Of a DNA stretch of 64,000 bases, positions 53,052-61,615 are shown one piece after another. Origin of the DNA: Candidatus Rifleibacteriota bacterium (GTDB lineage Bacteria; Muiribacteriota; Ozemobacteria; Ozemobacterales; Ozemobacteraceae). Each line of letters opens with the position of its first letter. Within the stretch, counting starts at the first letter, position 1. The stretch lies in assembly GCA_018818125.1 (NCBI GenBank), contig JAHISQ010000166.1:1-64000 (forward strand), given 5' to 3'. The translations under genes were made by a program, and so were the position numbers. The notes beneath the pieces were generated by a model. That model had not been told where the DNA came from. It saw only the letters and a program-made list of their open reading frames with translations, and did no database searches.

Positions 53052-56000
53052 TCAGATGATAAACAACTGCTTTATACGAGCATAATCTTCTTCGGCGATA
53101 CGTTTTTTTTCGCCGCTTATACGGTTGAGACGATCAGCATATTCGGCTCTTCTGGCAAAAAGCTGATTGATTTTACTTTCCAGGTAGTTTTTATCGGCTT
53201 CGGCTGTGTTTACACAGAATTTCCAGCGACATGAGTCAGCGAAAGCGCTAACCTTAGGGTCATAAGCGAGTCCGATCCATGGCACGGCCGACAAAGTCGC
53301 AAGCACACAACCGTGTAGACGCATAGACACCAATAGATCAGCGTCTGCCAAAACATTCTCGGGTTCTGTCGTATAGGCTATTTCACCCTTCCAGCCAGCC
53401 TTGCACCAGATTTCATCATCTTCACCTGGCTGCAAAGCTGCCGGGCAAAGTTCAAAGTTTTCGAGTTCTTCATTCATGCGCAAAAGATCAGCCGCCAGAG
53501 TTGCCGCACCTGTTGCAGAGCCGCGCAAAATGGCAAAAACTCTGAGTTTGTCAGTTTTTCCAGGTGATAAAGAACGGGCAATCATATCACCAAGAAAAGC
53601 AAGATCGGTGGCAACAAACGCCTCACTGATTCCGGTCAGTTCATTGAGAACTTCAGCGGAATCACTGTCGCGCAGACTTATATATTCAGCTTGTTTAAGT
53701 TCGGCGGCGAGCCAGCTATTTACAATACCGGCAAGCAAACCATCGGGTTTAAATGGCCCCAGTCCCTGACAGGGCATAATGATTCTTGCACCGGCCAGAC
53801 GCGCCAGCGAAATCAGAGCAAGATAGTAAATCAAGCTTCTGCAGCTTGTGGCAGACTGTAGAACGCCACCGCCTGGAATCACTATTGCTTCGCAGGTAAA
53901 CATCTCTTCCAGTATCTGCCAAAGGTCCCTGCGACTGACCGTTGAAAAACGTGCAGTGTTTTCGACGACACTTCGACCACTATGCAGAAGAACTACACGG
54001 TATGCTTCAAAATCAGCTAAAAAACGGCGGGCAAAAGTCTGCCACAACAGTTCATCACCAAGATTACCATAACCAAAGTAACCGATCAGCAACAGACTCT
54101 TTTCTTTTTCTGCACCGGGCATAACCAGCAGTCGCAGAACTGCAACCACCAACACAACCGCCAACCCGACCAACACCCCAGTCCACAGGCCATTAAAAAT
54201 GCGCAGCAGGCTCAAATGCAAAGGCGTATGAAAATGGCAGAGCGAATTTAGCGCAGAGACCTGTCCCATCTGCATAAATATTGCCAACAACGGAAGAATA
54301 GTAAATTTGTTGCGCAGATAGAAAAATATGAACAGCAAAGCCGCGGGATAACCGACCAGGAATTCTTTGTTGCGGGGTCTTGCGATAAGGGTATCTTCGA
54401 GAAAAGTTCGAAACATATCCTCGATTTCTGATGGCTTTAAAAACGTTGCGTTCCCTGACCTGAGAAGATACAGAAATGTGCCGGCCGCAAGTGCGGACAA
54501 CATAAAAACGCCGACAGGATTAACCGGGCGATGCAGCAGCGAGAAGATACCGCGACCGTAAGCCCGCAATGCCCACAGGCCGGTAAATAGTAGTGGCAGT
54601 ATAAACGCAAGCTTGATACCTCTGAACTGTTCAAATTTAAGCAGGTATTCGATTTCTGAATAGATCCCAGCAATCAGCAACCCACCAAAAACAGATGGCA
54701 TAACCATTTTTAAGACAAAGCCAGGCAGAATCTGCCAGAAGGAGCGTTTTTTATCGCCTTCAAGCCCCTTCATCGCCCATATAACACCTATACACGAATA
54801 GGCTACCGCTCCGGCGAGCCCGGTCAAGGCAATGAAATACTGAGAAGTCAGCAGCACAAAACCAGCAAGAGCAGCAGCGAAGGCAACAAAGCACCACTTC
54901 TCGCTTAGCTCGCCAAAAAAGCTGATCCGCAAAAGAATTATGACTCCCAGCAGCAGTGACAGTCCTATGGAAACTATCTCGAACCGACTCATTCTGCCAA
55001 CTAGATGCCGTGGGTCATGAAGCCGCTGTGCGTCATCGGCAGCAATTTTAAAACCAGCCAGTTCAAGCGCTTGCGCTGTTTTATTTATATAATCGAGATT
55101 GAATTTGACAAGATTCTCAATAAACCGCTTGTCATCCTGAAAAAAACAGCGAATATAAAGCATCTTCATGCTTCGATCTTTTACAGCGCGAACCCAACGA
55201 GCGACTGAACGTGGCACATTATAAACCTGGTCGACTTCTTTGCGGGTTATGCTGTGAACCCGCACAAATGGCCTGCTGGCAGCCAGACCTTTAAGATAAG
55301 CTTCAATGCCGTCCTGCAGGTTAAACTCTACCCAGCCAACACGATAAGAACGACTACGAAACTGTTCAATGATAGCCTTGAGCTCACCGCGGACACCTAA
55401 CATCTCTTCTTCGGCGAACAACAGCGCCGAAACCGATGCTGGAGACGGAATTGCGTTAACAATTCGGGCAGCAGCTTCGGCGGTCAAGCCAGGATAATTA
55501 AAAACACGCACTACCAGACCCAGCCCGGCATCGTGCGCCTGTTGAAAATATTCTGAAGAGAATCCCAATCCGACACGCTCACGGAAACCACGACTAGACT
55601 TATTGATTAGCAGCAGATTACGATGAATGCGCATAAGTCGATCTGGTGCAATCTTCCAGGAAAGGTGTTGTTCAATGCGATCGAGCAATTCTGAGAATTC
55701 AGAATGAACCCACAAAGCACCAATAGTGCGGACTCCAGCCGGCAATTCAAATTCAAGATTCTCGTTAAGCGACAGCTTGCGAATGTCTTTGCTGTTCATG
55801 ACAGTAATCTTGCCTTCAGATTCAAGCGAAGCAAGAGTATCTTCCGAAACTGCAACGGAGCTGGCGCCGTTGGCATGCAATGCGGCGAACAGATCAGCCA
55901 GCGACCAGCCCTCTTCGCGAGCCAGCTGACGAATCTCTTCAAAGTCGACTACTGTCTCGACATAAACATTCTGGCGCTCGGCAATATTGCGAAAAAGGCA

Positions 56001-56084
56001 ACGCCAAGCCGCTACCAGCATTCCAGGTATGAGCAGTGGCAGTAAAATCAGCCAGAAAGCCGGAATCCTTCTGAAAAGATTCAT
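53052..56084 (-). CDS. DUF5693 membrane protein fused to CsaB-like pyruvyl transferase
   Basis: A 1010-residue protein. The N-terminal part is DUF5693-like: a signal-anchor helix, an extracytoplasmic domain to about 370, then about eight to ten membrane helices to about 660. The C-terminal part (about 685-1010) is a polysaccharide pyruvyl transferase of the CsaB type. It shows LLIGYFGYGNLGDELLWQ (start of the GT-B-like domain), IPGGGVLQSATS, and MRLHGCVLATLSAVPWIGL (C-terminal signature). CsaB adds pyruvate to a surface polymer that anchors S-layer proteins. I see the two domains in one frame without a stop. An exported-protein gene lies just upstream. Confidence 0.85.
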   Translation of the reverse strand: MNLFRRIPAFWLILLPLLIPGMLVAAWRCLFRNIAERQNVYVETVVDFEEIRQLAREEGWSLADLFAALHANGASSVAVSEDTLASLESEGKITVMNSKDIRKLSLNENLEFELPAGVRTIGALWVHSEFSELLDRIEQHLSWKIAPDRLMRIHRNLLLINKSSRGFRERVGLGFSSEYFQQAHDAGLGLVVRVFNYPGLTAEAAARIVNAIPSPASVSALLFAEEEMLGVRGELKAIIEQFRSRSYRVGWVEFNLQDGIEAYLKGLAASRPFVRVHSITRKEVDQVYNVPRSVARWVRAVKDRSMKMLYIRCFFQDDKRFIENLVKFNLDYINKTAQALELAGFKIAADDAQRLHDPRHLVGRMSRFEIVSIGLSLLLGVIILLRISFFGELSEKWCFVAFAAALAGFVLLTSQYFIALTGLAGAVAYSCIGVIWAMKGLEGDKKRSFWQILPGFVLKMVMPSVFGGLLIAGIYSEIEYLLKFEQFRGIKLAFILPLLFTGLWALRAYGRGIFSLLHRPVNPVGVFMLSALAAGTFLYLLRSGNATFLKPSEIEDMFRTFLEDTLIARPRNKEFLVGYPAALLFIFFYLRNKFTILPLLAIFMQMGQVSALNSLCHFHTPLHLSLLRIFNGLWTGVLVGLAVVLVVAVLRLLVMPGAEKEKSLLLIGYFGYGNLGDELLWQTFARRFLADFEAYRVVLLHSGRSVVENTARFSTVSRRDLWQILEEMFTCEAIVIPGGGVLQSATSCRSLIYYLALISLARLAGARIIMPCQGLGPFKPDGLLAGIVNSWLAAELKQAEYISLRDSDSAEVLNELTGISEAFVATDLAFLGDMIARSLSPGKTDKLRVFAILRGSATGAATLAADLLRMNEELENFELCPAALQPGEDDEIWCKAGWKGEIAYTTEPENVLADADLLVSMRLHGCVLATLSAVPWIGLAYDPKVSAFADSCRWKFCVNTAEADKNYLESKINQLFARRAEYADRLNRISGEKKRIAEEDYARIKQLFII

Positions 56085-56087
56085 TTA

Positions 56088-56489
56088 TCAGTGAGCTTTC
56101 TCTTCAAGCAGGCATGAAGCCAGCAGCATTGTCATGTTACGCGCTTTAAGCACATATTCAGCTGAATCGGGAACAATAATAAGATGATTGAGCGGCAAAT
56201 CGACACCACTGGAGATTTCCTTGCCAGCTGTGAGGTCGATCAAGGTCTTACCCTTTGGCGCTTCGAGCCTCAGTTGACCTGAGCGCACAATGATCATAGC
56301 TCCAGGTTCGGGATTTACAAGAGAATCGGCTGGCAACACGATAGAACGAAACTTTAAAAAATGATCTATATAGCTCTTCGACACCAACGGATCGCTGACC
56401 GTACCTGGGTTCTGAGCCCAGGATATTTGAGTCAACGCCAGCACGAAGATCAGACCTGATATTATAATGCACTTAGAGAGATTCGGCAT
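56088..56489 (-). CDS. Small exported protein upstream of the CsaB fusion
   Basis: A 133-residue protein with a signal peptide (MPNLSKCIIISGLIFVLALT to SWA) and a beta-rich mature domain (GAMIIVRSGQLRLEAPKGKT). The ATG at 56489 has GGGAG upstream and is preferred to one at 56513. Its stop lies 3 bases before the start of the CsaB fusion, so the two are translationally coupled. Function unknown; a role in the same surface-polymer process is inferred. Confidence 0.68.
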   Translation of the reverse strand: MPNLSKCIIISGLIFVLALTQISWAQNPGTVSDPLVSKSYIDHFLKFRSIVLPADSLVNPEPGAMIIVRSGQLRLEAPKGKTLIDLTAGKEISSGVDLPLNHLIIVPDSAEYVLKARNMTMLLASCLLEEKAH

Positions 56490-56588
56490 GCAATGTACTC
56501 CCGGATTTGGCATGGCCCAACTGTACCACAGCTGGCAGCAAATGTAAAACCCCAGTTCACTTGGATTAGACGGGACTGTCGATAAATA

Positions 56589-56617
56589 TTGTATTGTCTG
56601 TCACTCTGCATTAATAT
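56589..56617 (+). promoter_or_regulatory. Possible promoter for gene at 56656
   Basis: TTGTAT (56589-56594), a 17-bp spacer and TAATAT (56612-56617) lie 38 bases before the ATG. Two to three mismatches to the sigma-70 consensus. Confidence 0.4.
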
Positions 56618-56655
56618 GTATCTTCAACTGCACAACTCGGAGGAAAGTTAAAGTT

Positions 56656-57384
56656 ATGCTGATCAACGAAATCGAGATTACCGGCTCTTCTATTTCACTA
56701 AAATGCTGGGCGACCAAATTCGAAGACGTTGCAGCAACCTTTGAACAGATTATGCAGCGCGGCGACCAATTTGATCTGGAAACCGAGATGCCCGGGTTTC
56801 ATGACTGTGACTGCGAAAATTCGGTGATGCGGGGCTTTTACTCCATTGTCGTACCCTTCGAGATTGAACACCTTATTGATGGAATCACCACCAAAACCCT
56901 GTTCAAGCGCATTGAGAGTTGTGAATTTATCATCGGCGAACGAGCCATGTATTCTTTTGGCAGGCCGGGCCCGATGAAACTGCTTGGTGCAGCTCTGGCG
57001 GCAATTACGGGTCTGCACATTGATCTTATCGAATTTGAGTTTAGCCATCTGAGCCAGTTGCAGGAACGCATGACCCGTATCAAAACGATAGTGGTCACCA
57101 ACCCCAAGGAAAAAGAAATCAGGCGGGCACGTCTGGCCGGACACATGGAAAGCTATACCGAATACAACATTGTTGACCCGCGCAATCACGGAATTGAATC
57201 GGTAGCAGGTCTGATCGACACTCCGCTTGGTCCTCTGACCATTACTGTTGCAAAAAAGGGCAGCATCAGGCTTAACGTAAAAAAAGGGCTGGTCATGACT
57301 CTCGAATGCATTGACTGGGTTCTGGCGCTGATAATGGAAGAGAAAAGACCCGAGTCGGTGAAAGCTCCGCAGTCGGTTTTTTGA
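56656..57384 (+). CDS. Cytoplasmic protein of unknown function
   Basis: A 242-residue soluble protein with no signal peptide or membrane helix. It has alternating strands and helices, HDCDCENSV in the middle, and a repeated-looking N- and C-terminal beta pattern. I do not recognise the family. GGAGGAAAG precedes the ATG. It stands alone between opposing genes, and its stop is 9 bases from that of the convergent gene. Confidence 0.65.
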   Translation: MLINEIEITGSSISLKCWATKFEDVAATFEQIMQRGDQFDLETEMPGFHDCDCENSVMRGFYSIVVPFEIEHLIDGITTKTLFKRIESCEFIIGERAMYSFGRPGPMKLLGAALAAITGLHIDLIEFEFSHLSQLQERMTRIKTIVVTNPKEKEIRRARLAGHMESYTEYNIVDPRNHGIESVAGLIDTPLGPLTITVAKKGSIRLNVKKGLVMTLECIDWVLALIMEEKRPESVKAPQSVF

Positions 57385-57393
57385 GAACCGGCC

Positions 57394-58272
57394 TCAGGCA
57401 ACCGCTTCAGGCAACACATCGCGTGTACGTGCAAACTTGGAGTGATAAATAAACACTCGACCACCGACCGCAATACTGTCGCCATCGACAAGAACGCGAT
57501 AGCGTAGCGCTGACCGGTTTATCTTTACTATATGTTCGTCATCAAGCGCTTCAACAATATGGATGCCTTCCTTTTCGCCGATCAAAAATAAATGTGAAGG
57601 GCCTTCGGCAAGCGTCAAATCACATTCATCGGCAGCACCGGCAAGAAACTCAGGCCCATCAATGTAATAGCGAAAGACAATAAATAGACTGACTTCTTCG
57701 TCGAGCCAGCTTTCCTTAAGCAGTTCCCATGCAAGTGCAAAACCAAAACCAGTCATCGCGCCAAGAAAAAGAAACGACAGCAACAGGTGGTTGTGTGCAA
57801 GAAAAAACCGATCAATAAATAAACCGGAAATGATAAATGATGGAGTCAATCCCATCAGAGAGCGGCACATAATTCTCATGCTGTTATGCAGAATTCCAAA
57901 ACAGCCGGAAAGACATAACGAAAGAAACATCCACCAGAAAAACCTGATAACGCCGGAGGGGAGCTGTGTTAAAGGAGCGACAAAGTTTACCACGATTACA
58001 AAGACAACGGCGCCCAGCATAGTGATCGACAGACCTATCGAGGTGGCTGAAATCCAATAGGCTGCTGCCTTACCTGGCTTTCGCTCCATGATAACTATTG
58101 GCAAAGCCGCCACCAGGCCAGTAAAAAGCCCGCAAAATACGCCGGTAACAAGAAGCCCTGCCTGAAAATTATCGATCAGATTCCAAGGGTTGCCATCCGG
58201 CGCGATCAGCCAGGTGCAAAACCCTGAGAACAGCCCGGAGAAGCAAACGATGAAGAAAAATAGCCAGTTCAA
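57394..58272 (-). CDS. Polytopic membrane protein with FHA-like tail
   Basis: A 292-residue protein with about six membrane helices (1-190) and a soluble C-terminal domain. Its VLVDGDSIAVGGRVFIYHSK (about 262-281) resembles the last strands of an FHA phosphothreonine-binding domain. The early FHA residues (GR, SxxH) are not evident, so it may be degenerate. No ribosome binding site better than AGGAAAAC is seen before the ATG. A terminator for the upstream AAA ATPase lies just upstream. Confidence 0.68.
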   Translation of the reverse strand: MNWLFFFIVCFSGLFSGFCTWLIAPDGNPWNLIDNFQAGLLVTGVFCGLFTGLVAALPIVIMERKPGKAAAYWISATSIGLSITMLGAVVFVIVVNFVAPLTQLPSGVIRFFWWMFLSLCLSGCFGILHNSMRIMCRSLMGLTPSFIISGLFIDRFFLAHNHLLLSFLFLGAMTGFGFALAWELLKESWLDEEVSLFIVFRYYIDGPEFLAGAADECDLTLAEGPSHLFLIGEKEGIHIVEALDDEHIVKINRSALRYRVLVDGDSIAVGGRVFIYHSKFARTRDVLPEAVA

Positions 58273-58295
58273 AAGTGTTTTCCTGGATAAAGTTT

Positions 58296-58331
58296 AAAAA
58301 AAACGGCAGGAAAGCTTATGCCAACCTGCCG
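58296..58331 (-). terminator. Rho-independent terminator for the AAA ATPase gene
   Basis: On the minus strand, CGGCAGG (58325-58331 complement) pairs with CCTGCCG (58304-58310 complement), followed by a run of eight T residues. It lies 15 bases after the stop of the ATPase at 58346. Confidence 0.85.
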
Positions 58332-58345
58332 CCTTTGTCTAGCAA

Positions 58346-59626
58346 TCAATCTATGGTTTCTACCAGTGTAAGGTTGCTTACAAAATAGATACCGTAAGCT
58401 TCGGCAATTTCTTCGGACGTAATCACTGTATTGGAATCTTCAAGATATCTTTTACGATCACGGATGATGTTAAGAATATCACGCGGGTGAACCGCCCGCA
58501 AGCCCTTCTTGTTGTGCTTATATATAACCAGGATATCGTCGATGTTCTTTTGATCGAACTGCAGGCCAAGTTTGTTATTTACCGATTTCCAGATTTCAGT
58601 ATATTCTGCAACGGTTGGGTTCCGAACATTGATTTTGTATGGTAGACGTCGTAAAAATGCGTCATCAACGATTTTCATCGGGTCAAGGTTTGTCGAGAAC
58701 AGGATGATTTCGTCGGTAGGCACCTCCATGCGCTGCCCACCAAGAACGAGATAGTCAATCTTGTTTTCGAGCGGAATGATGAAGCGGTTAAAAATTTGTT
58801 CGACGCTGCAGCGCTGGCGACCAAGGTCATCGATGAGCAAAACGCCACCGGTCGCTTTAACCTGTGGCGGAGCATCGAAGCAGCCAAATTTGGCATTGTA
58901 TTTGACTTCGAGGTCTTCAAGCGTGAGTTCGCCGCCAGCGGTGATCAGAGGCGGATGAACGGCAACCCATCTTTCGTCATACCCTTCGAGATCGATACCT
59001 TCGATCGGCACATGACAGCTGGGATCAAATATCCTGATAAGCTGGTTGCTTACTTCGACAGCATACGGCACAACCATTGGCGGCAGCAGTTTAACTACCG
59101 AGCTGCAAAGAAACGTTTTACCATTACCAGGAAAACCATATACAAAAGCTGGTTTTCTGGCACAAACCGCCTGCCCGATCTGAAACAAAACGTCTTTGTA
59201 ACCAAGATGGTGTGAGAATTTCTCTTCCATCAGCTTGCGATTGATTGCGAAACCAGCCTTACCTTCATCGAGAGCCATGCGAGTGACTCTGATGTATTCG
59301 TCAAAACTGACTGGCGCTGCACCAAGATATTTGTCGCGCTCAAGCAGGTTGCGGGCGCGCTCAGTGCCTTTCGGGTAAAGACCGTATTGATAGTCAGTGC
59401 CCATGCCTGAACCACCAACCATACCGACGATTTCCAGCTTTTTGAGCTCATTGATTGTCTGCTGAACGATTTCGGTATTGATCTTGAGATCTTTGGCAAG
59501 GCGGCGCGGCACTTTTTTACCATGCACAAAAAGTTCTTTAACAATGAGGTCAGTAATGATGTCGGGGTCTATTTTAAGGTCGTGAAGCGTCTTAGCTTCG
59601 GGCGGTATAATTTTTTTAAGATCCAC
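58346..59626 (-). CDS. AAA ATPase with N-terminal winged-helix
   Basis: A 426-residue cytoplasmic protein. Residues 20-75 resemble a winged helix-turn-helix (KKVPRRLAKDLKINTEIVQQ). A AAA domain follows, with Walker A GFPGNGKT (164-171), Walker B GVLLIDDLGRQ and sensor ILFSTNLDP. The C-terminal lid is present. The family resembles ATPases that regulate or remodel protein complexes, but the substrate is unknown. No partner gene of the same strand is close upstream. Confidence 0.82.
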   Translation of the reverse strand: MDLKKIIPPEAKTLHDLKIDPDIITDLIVKELFVHGKKVPRRLAKDLKINTEIVQQTINELKKLEIVGMVGGSGMGTDYQYGLYPKGTERARNLLERDKYLGAAPVSFDEYIRVTRMALDEGKAGFAINRKLMEEKFSHHLGYKDVLFQIGQAVCARKPAFVYGFPGNGKTFLCSSVVKLLPPMVVPYAVEVSNQLIRIFDPSCHVPIEGIDLEGYDERWVAVHPPLITAGGELTLEDLEVKYNAKFGCFDAPPQVKATGGVLLIDDLGRQRCSVEQIFNRFIIPLENKIDYLVLGGQRMEVPTDEIILFSTNLDPMKIVDDAFLRRLPYKINVRNPTVAEYTEIWKSVNNKLGLQFDQKNIDDILVIYKHNKKGLRAVHPRDILNIIRDRKRYLEDSNTVITSEEIAEAYGIYFVSNLTLVETID

Positions 59627-59708
59627 TGCTTAAAGCCTCCCTATGTTGATTATGAGTCAGGTATAACAGTTTTATTGACGAGAAGCAATACGAAATTCTG
59701 CTACAGGC

Positions 59709-59737
59709 TTTACTGGCTGATTATAAGGGCTTATAAT
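59709..59737 (+). promoter_or_regulatory. Sigma-70-like promoter
   Basis: TTTACT (59709-59714), a 17-bp spacer and a perfect TATAAT (59732-59737) precede the MobA-like gene by 26 bases. Confidence 0.65.
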
Positions 59738-59763
59738 GAAAAATTGAAAAAAAGGAGCGCAAT

Positions 59764-60369
59764 ATGCTGGATGCGCTAGTTTTACTGGCAGGTTTTTCGA
59801 CACGAATGGGACAGCTAAAGCAGCATACCATGCTTGCAGACAGCACTTTCCTGGAACTTGTTATCAGGAAGCTGTCTTCAAATCGCAAGCATCTGCGACA
59901 TCTGCTGTTTGTAGGGCAAAGTGAAGATGCCGAATCCCAGAAGCTGGTCAAAGATAATGGTGGTATCTGGCTGGTCAACCCAAACCCTGAATTAGGACCG
60001 CTGAGCTCGATAAGAATTGCTATCGAGCAAAGTTCGGGGGATACCGGCAAACTTATCTGGCCGGTAGATCATCCAATGATATCTACCACTACCGTCAACA
60101 AGCTCATTGCGCTCTGGCAGGAAAACACTGATATGATCGTGGTCCCTTCCTCTGGAAGCCGACGAGGGCATCCCACTATCTTCCCCGGCTGGTGCTGTAG
60201 CGAGTTCTCCAGGATCGAGCTGAACGAAGGTGCAAAAAAGATACTACAGCTGTATCCTGATCGCATAAAATACCTGCTGACCGACGACATATGGGTCATG
60301 AAAAATCTCAATACCCCACAATTGCTTGCTGAAGCCAATGATTGGCTGCGAACTAATCAGGCTCGATAA
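59764..60369 (+). CDS. MobA/MocA-like nucleotidyltransferase
   Basis: A 201-residue NTP-transferase-fold protein. The N-terminal LLAGFSTRMGQLKQ is the nucleotide-binding loop of the molybdenum cofactor guanylyl/cytidylyltransferase family. WPVDHPMIS carries the metal-binding Asp. These enzymes join a nucleotide to molybdopterin or to another phosphorylated acceptor; no other cofactor genes are near, so the acceptor is open. AAAGGAG precedes the ATG. Its last 17 bases overlap the end of the convergent phosphatase gene. Confidence 0.82.
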   Translation: MLDALVLLAGFSTRMGQLKQHTMLADSTFLELVIRKLSSNRKHLRHLLFVGQSEDAESQKLVKDNGGIWLVNPNPELGPLSSIRIAIEQSSGDTGKLIWPVDHPMISTTTVNKLIALWQENTDMIVVPSSGSRRGHPTIFPGWCCSEFSRIELNEGAKKILQLYPDRIKYLLTDDIWVMKNLNTPQLLAEANDWLRTNQAR

Positions 60370-61615
60370 TCAGCAAGGTGATGTCATCTGCTGGACTGCT
60401 GCCATCTAACCAATTTTTAAAGCCCCCTATGATTCCCTGAACCGACTGCTCTACCGGAAGACTACGGGTTTTGCGCAGCAGCTGCAAAAAGCTTTCCTCG
60501 CCGAAGAAGTCTTTTGAGTTCTTCTTTCTGGCCTCGGTAATACCATCTGAATAGAGTATAACCCGGTCATGAGCAGCCAGTCTGATCGTAAACTCTTCAT
60601 ATCTGCATTCTTCGGTGAGTCCAACCGGAACATTGCCATCATTGCAGACGATGACCATGCCATCGGCGCTTTGCAGCAACAACGGAGTATGTCCAGCACG
60701 GCAGTAAGTGAGAGTCCGTTTTTCAAGGTTGAGCAGACCATAGATCATGGTAAAATACTGAAAATTATTTTTGTGCAGCATGAATTCAGTATTGAGTTCA
60801 TTGGCTACATCAGCCGGAGAGCGCGGCGTGCCATCGGGCAGACGCAAAATACTGTTTGAGCCTTCCCATGCCGACAACATGCGATGAACACTGACAGCAA
60901 GCATCGCGGATTGAATGCCGTGCCCGGAAACATCGAGAATAAAAAGCGCAGTCATATTATTATCGAGCGGCATAATGTTAAGCAGGTCACCACCGATGTT
61001 TTCGCTGGTTTCGTAATACCATGAAAAATTGAGACCAGGTATGCTTATTCGCTTGTCTGGTAGCAGACTACGCTGCATGTTGCCTGCCGCCGCCATGTCT
61101 TCGCGCAATTCCTCAAGGACATGACTGAGCTGTTGATTCTTTTCTTCGAGTTCAAATGCCAGAGCTTCGAGCTCGACTTCGTGAAACTTGCGGTGATCGG
61201 TTTCCGATTTGAGCCTGAGCATGGATCTGATTCGCGCCACCAGCTCAAGTTCCTTGATCGGTTTGGTAAGATAATCGACCGCACCAGCTTCAAAAGCCTC
61301 AACCAGATCCTGAGTTTCAGAACGAGCGCTGATTACGACAATCGGGATATCCTGATAGACATCGTGGCTACGAATTTCTCTGATCGCTTCGATGCCAGAA
61401 ATCTCAGGCATCATTATATCCATAAGCACTATATCTATTCTGACGTTTTTTTCGGACTCGATGATGCCTATATATTCGTAAGCCTCGCGGGCCGAAGACG
61501 CCAGAAAGATATTCTCAAAATTCCGATTCTCCAGAATCGCTTCAAGAAGCATCAGATTATCCGGTGCGTCATCGACAACAAGAATATTCATTTTATGCTT
61601 AACATGACTACTCAT
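60353..61615 (-). CDS. Response regulator with SpoIIE-type serine phosphatase
   Basis: A 420-residue protein with a receiver domain (about 10-130; MNILVVDDAPDN, DIVLMDIMMPE with the phosphoacceptor Asp, and PIVVISA), a coiled linker and a PP2C-like SpoIIE/RsbU phosphatase (about 185-418). The phosphatase has MTALFILDVSGHG and RVILYSDGITEA as metal-binding motifs. It would dephosphorylate an anti-anti-sigma factor in response to its partner kinase. The start at 61615 overlaps the kinase stop by 4 bases (ATGA), so translation is coupled. An ATG at 61591 is an alternative. Confidence 0.9.
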   Translation of the reverse strand: MSSHVKHKMNILVVDDAPDNLMLLEAILENRNFENIFLASSAREAYEYIGIIESEKNVRIDIVLMDIMMPEISGIEAIREIRSHDVYQDIPIVVISARSETQDLVEAFEAGAVDYLTKPIKELELVARIRSMLRLKSETDHRKFHEVELEALAFELEEKNQQLSHVLEELREDMAAAGNMQRSLLPDKRISIPGLNFSWYYETSENIGGDLLNIMPLDNNMTALFILDVSGHGIQSAMLAVSVHRMLSAWEGSNSILRLPDGTPRSPADVANELNTEFMLHKNNFQYFTMIYGLLNLEKRTLTYCRAGHTPLLLQSADGMVIVCNDGNVPVGLTEECRYEEFTIRLAAHDRVILYSDGITEARKKNSKDFFGEESFLQLLRKTRSLPVEQSVQGIIGGFKNWLDGSSPADDITLLIIEPD

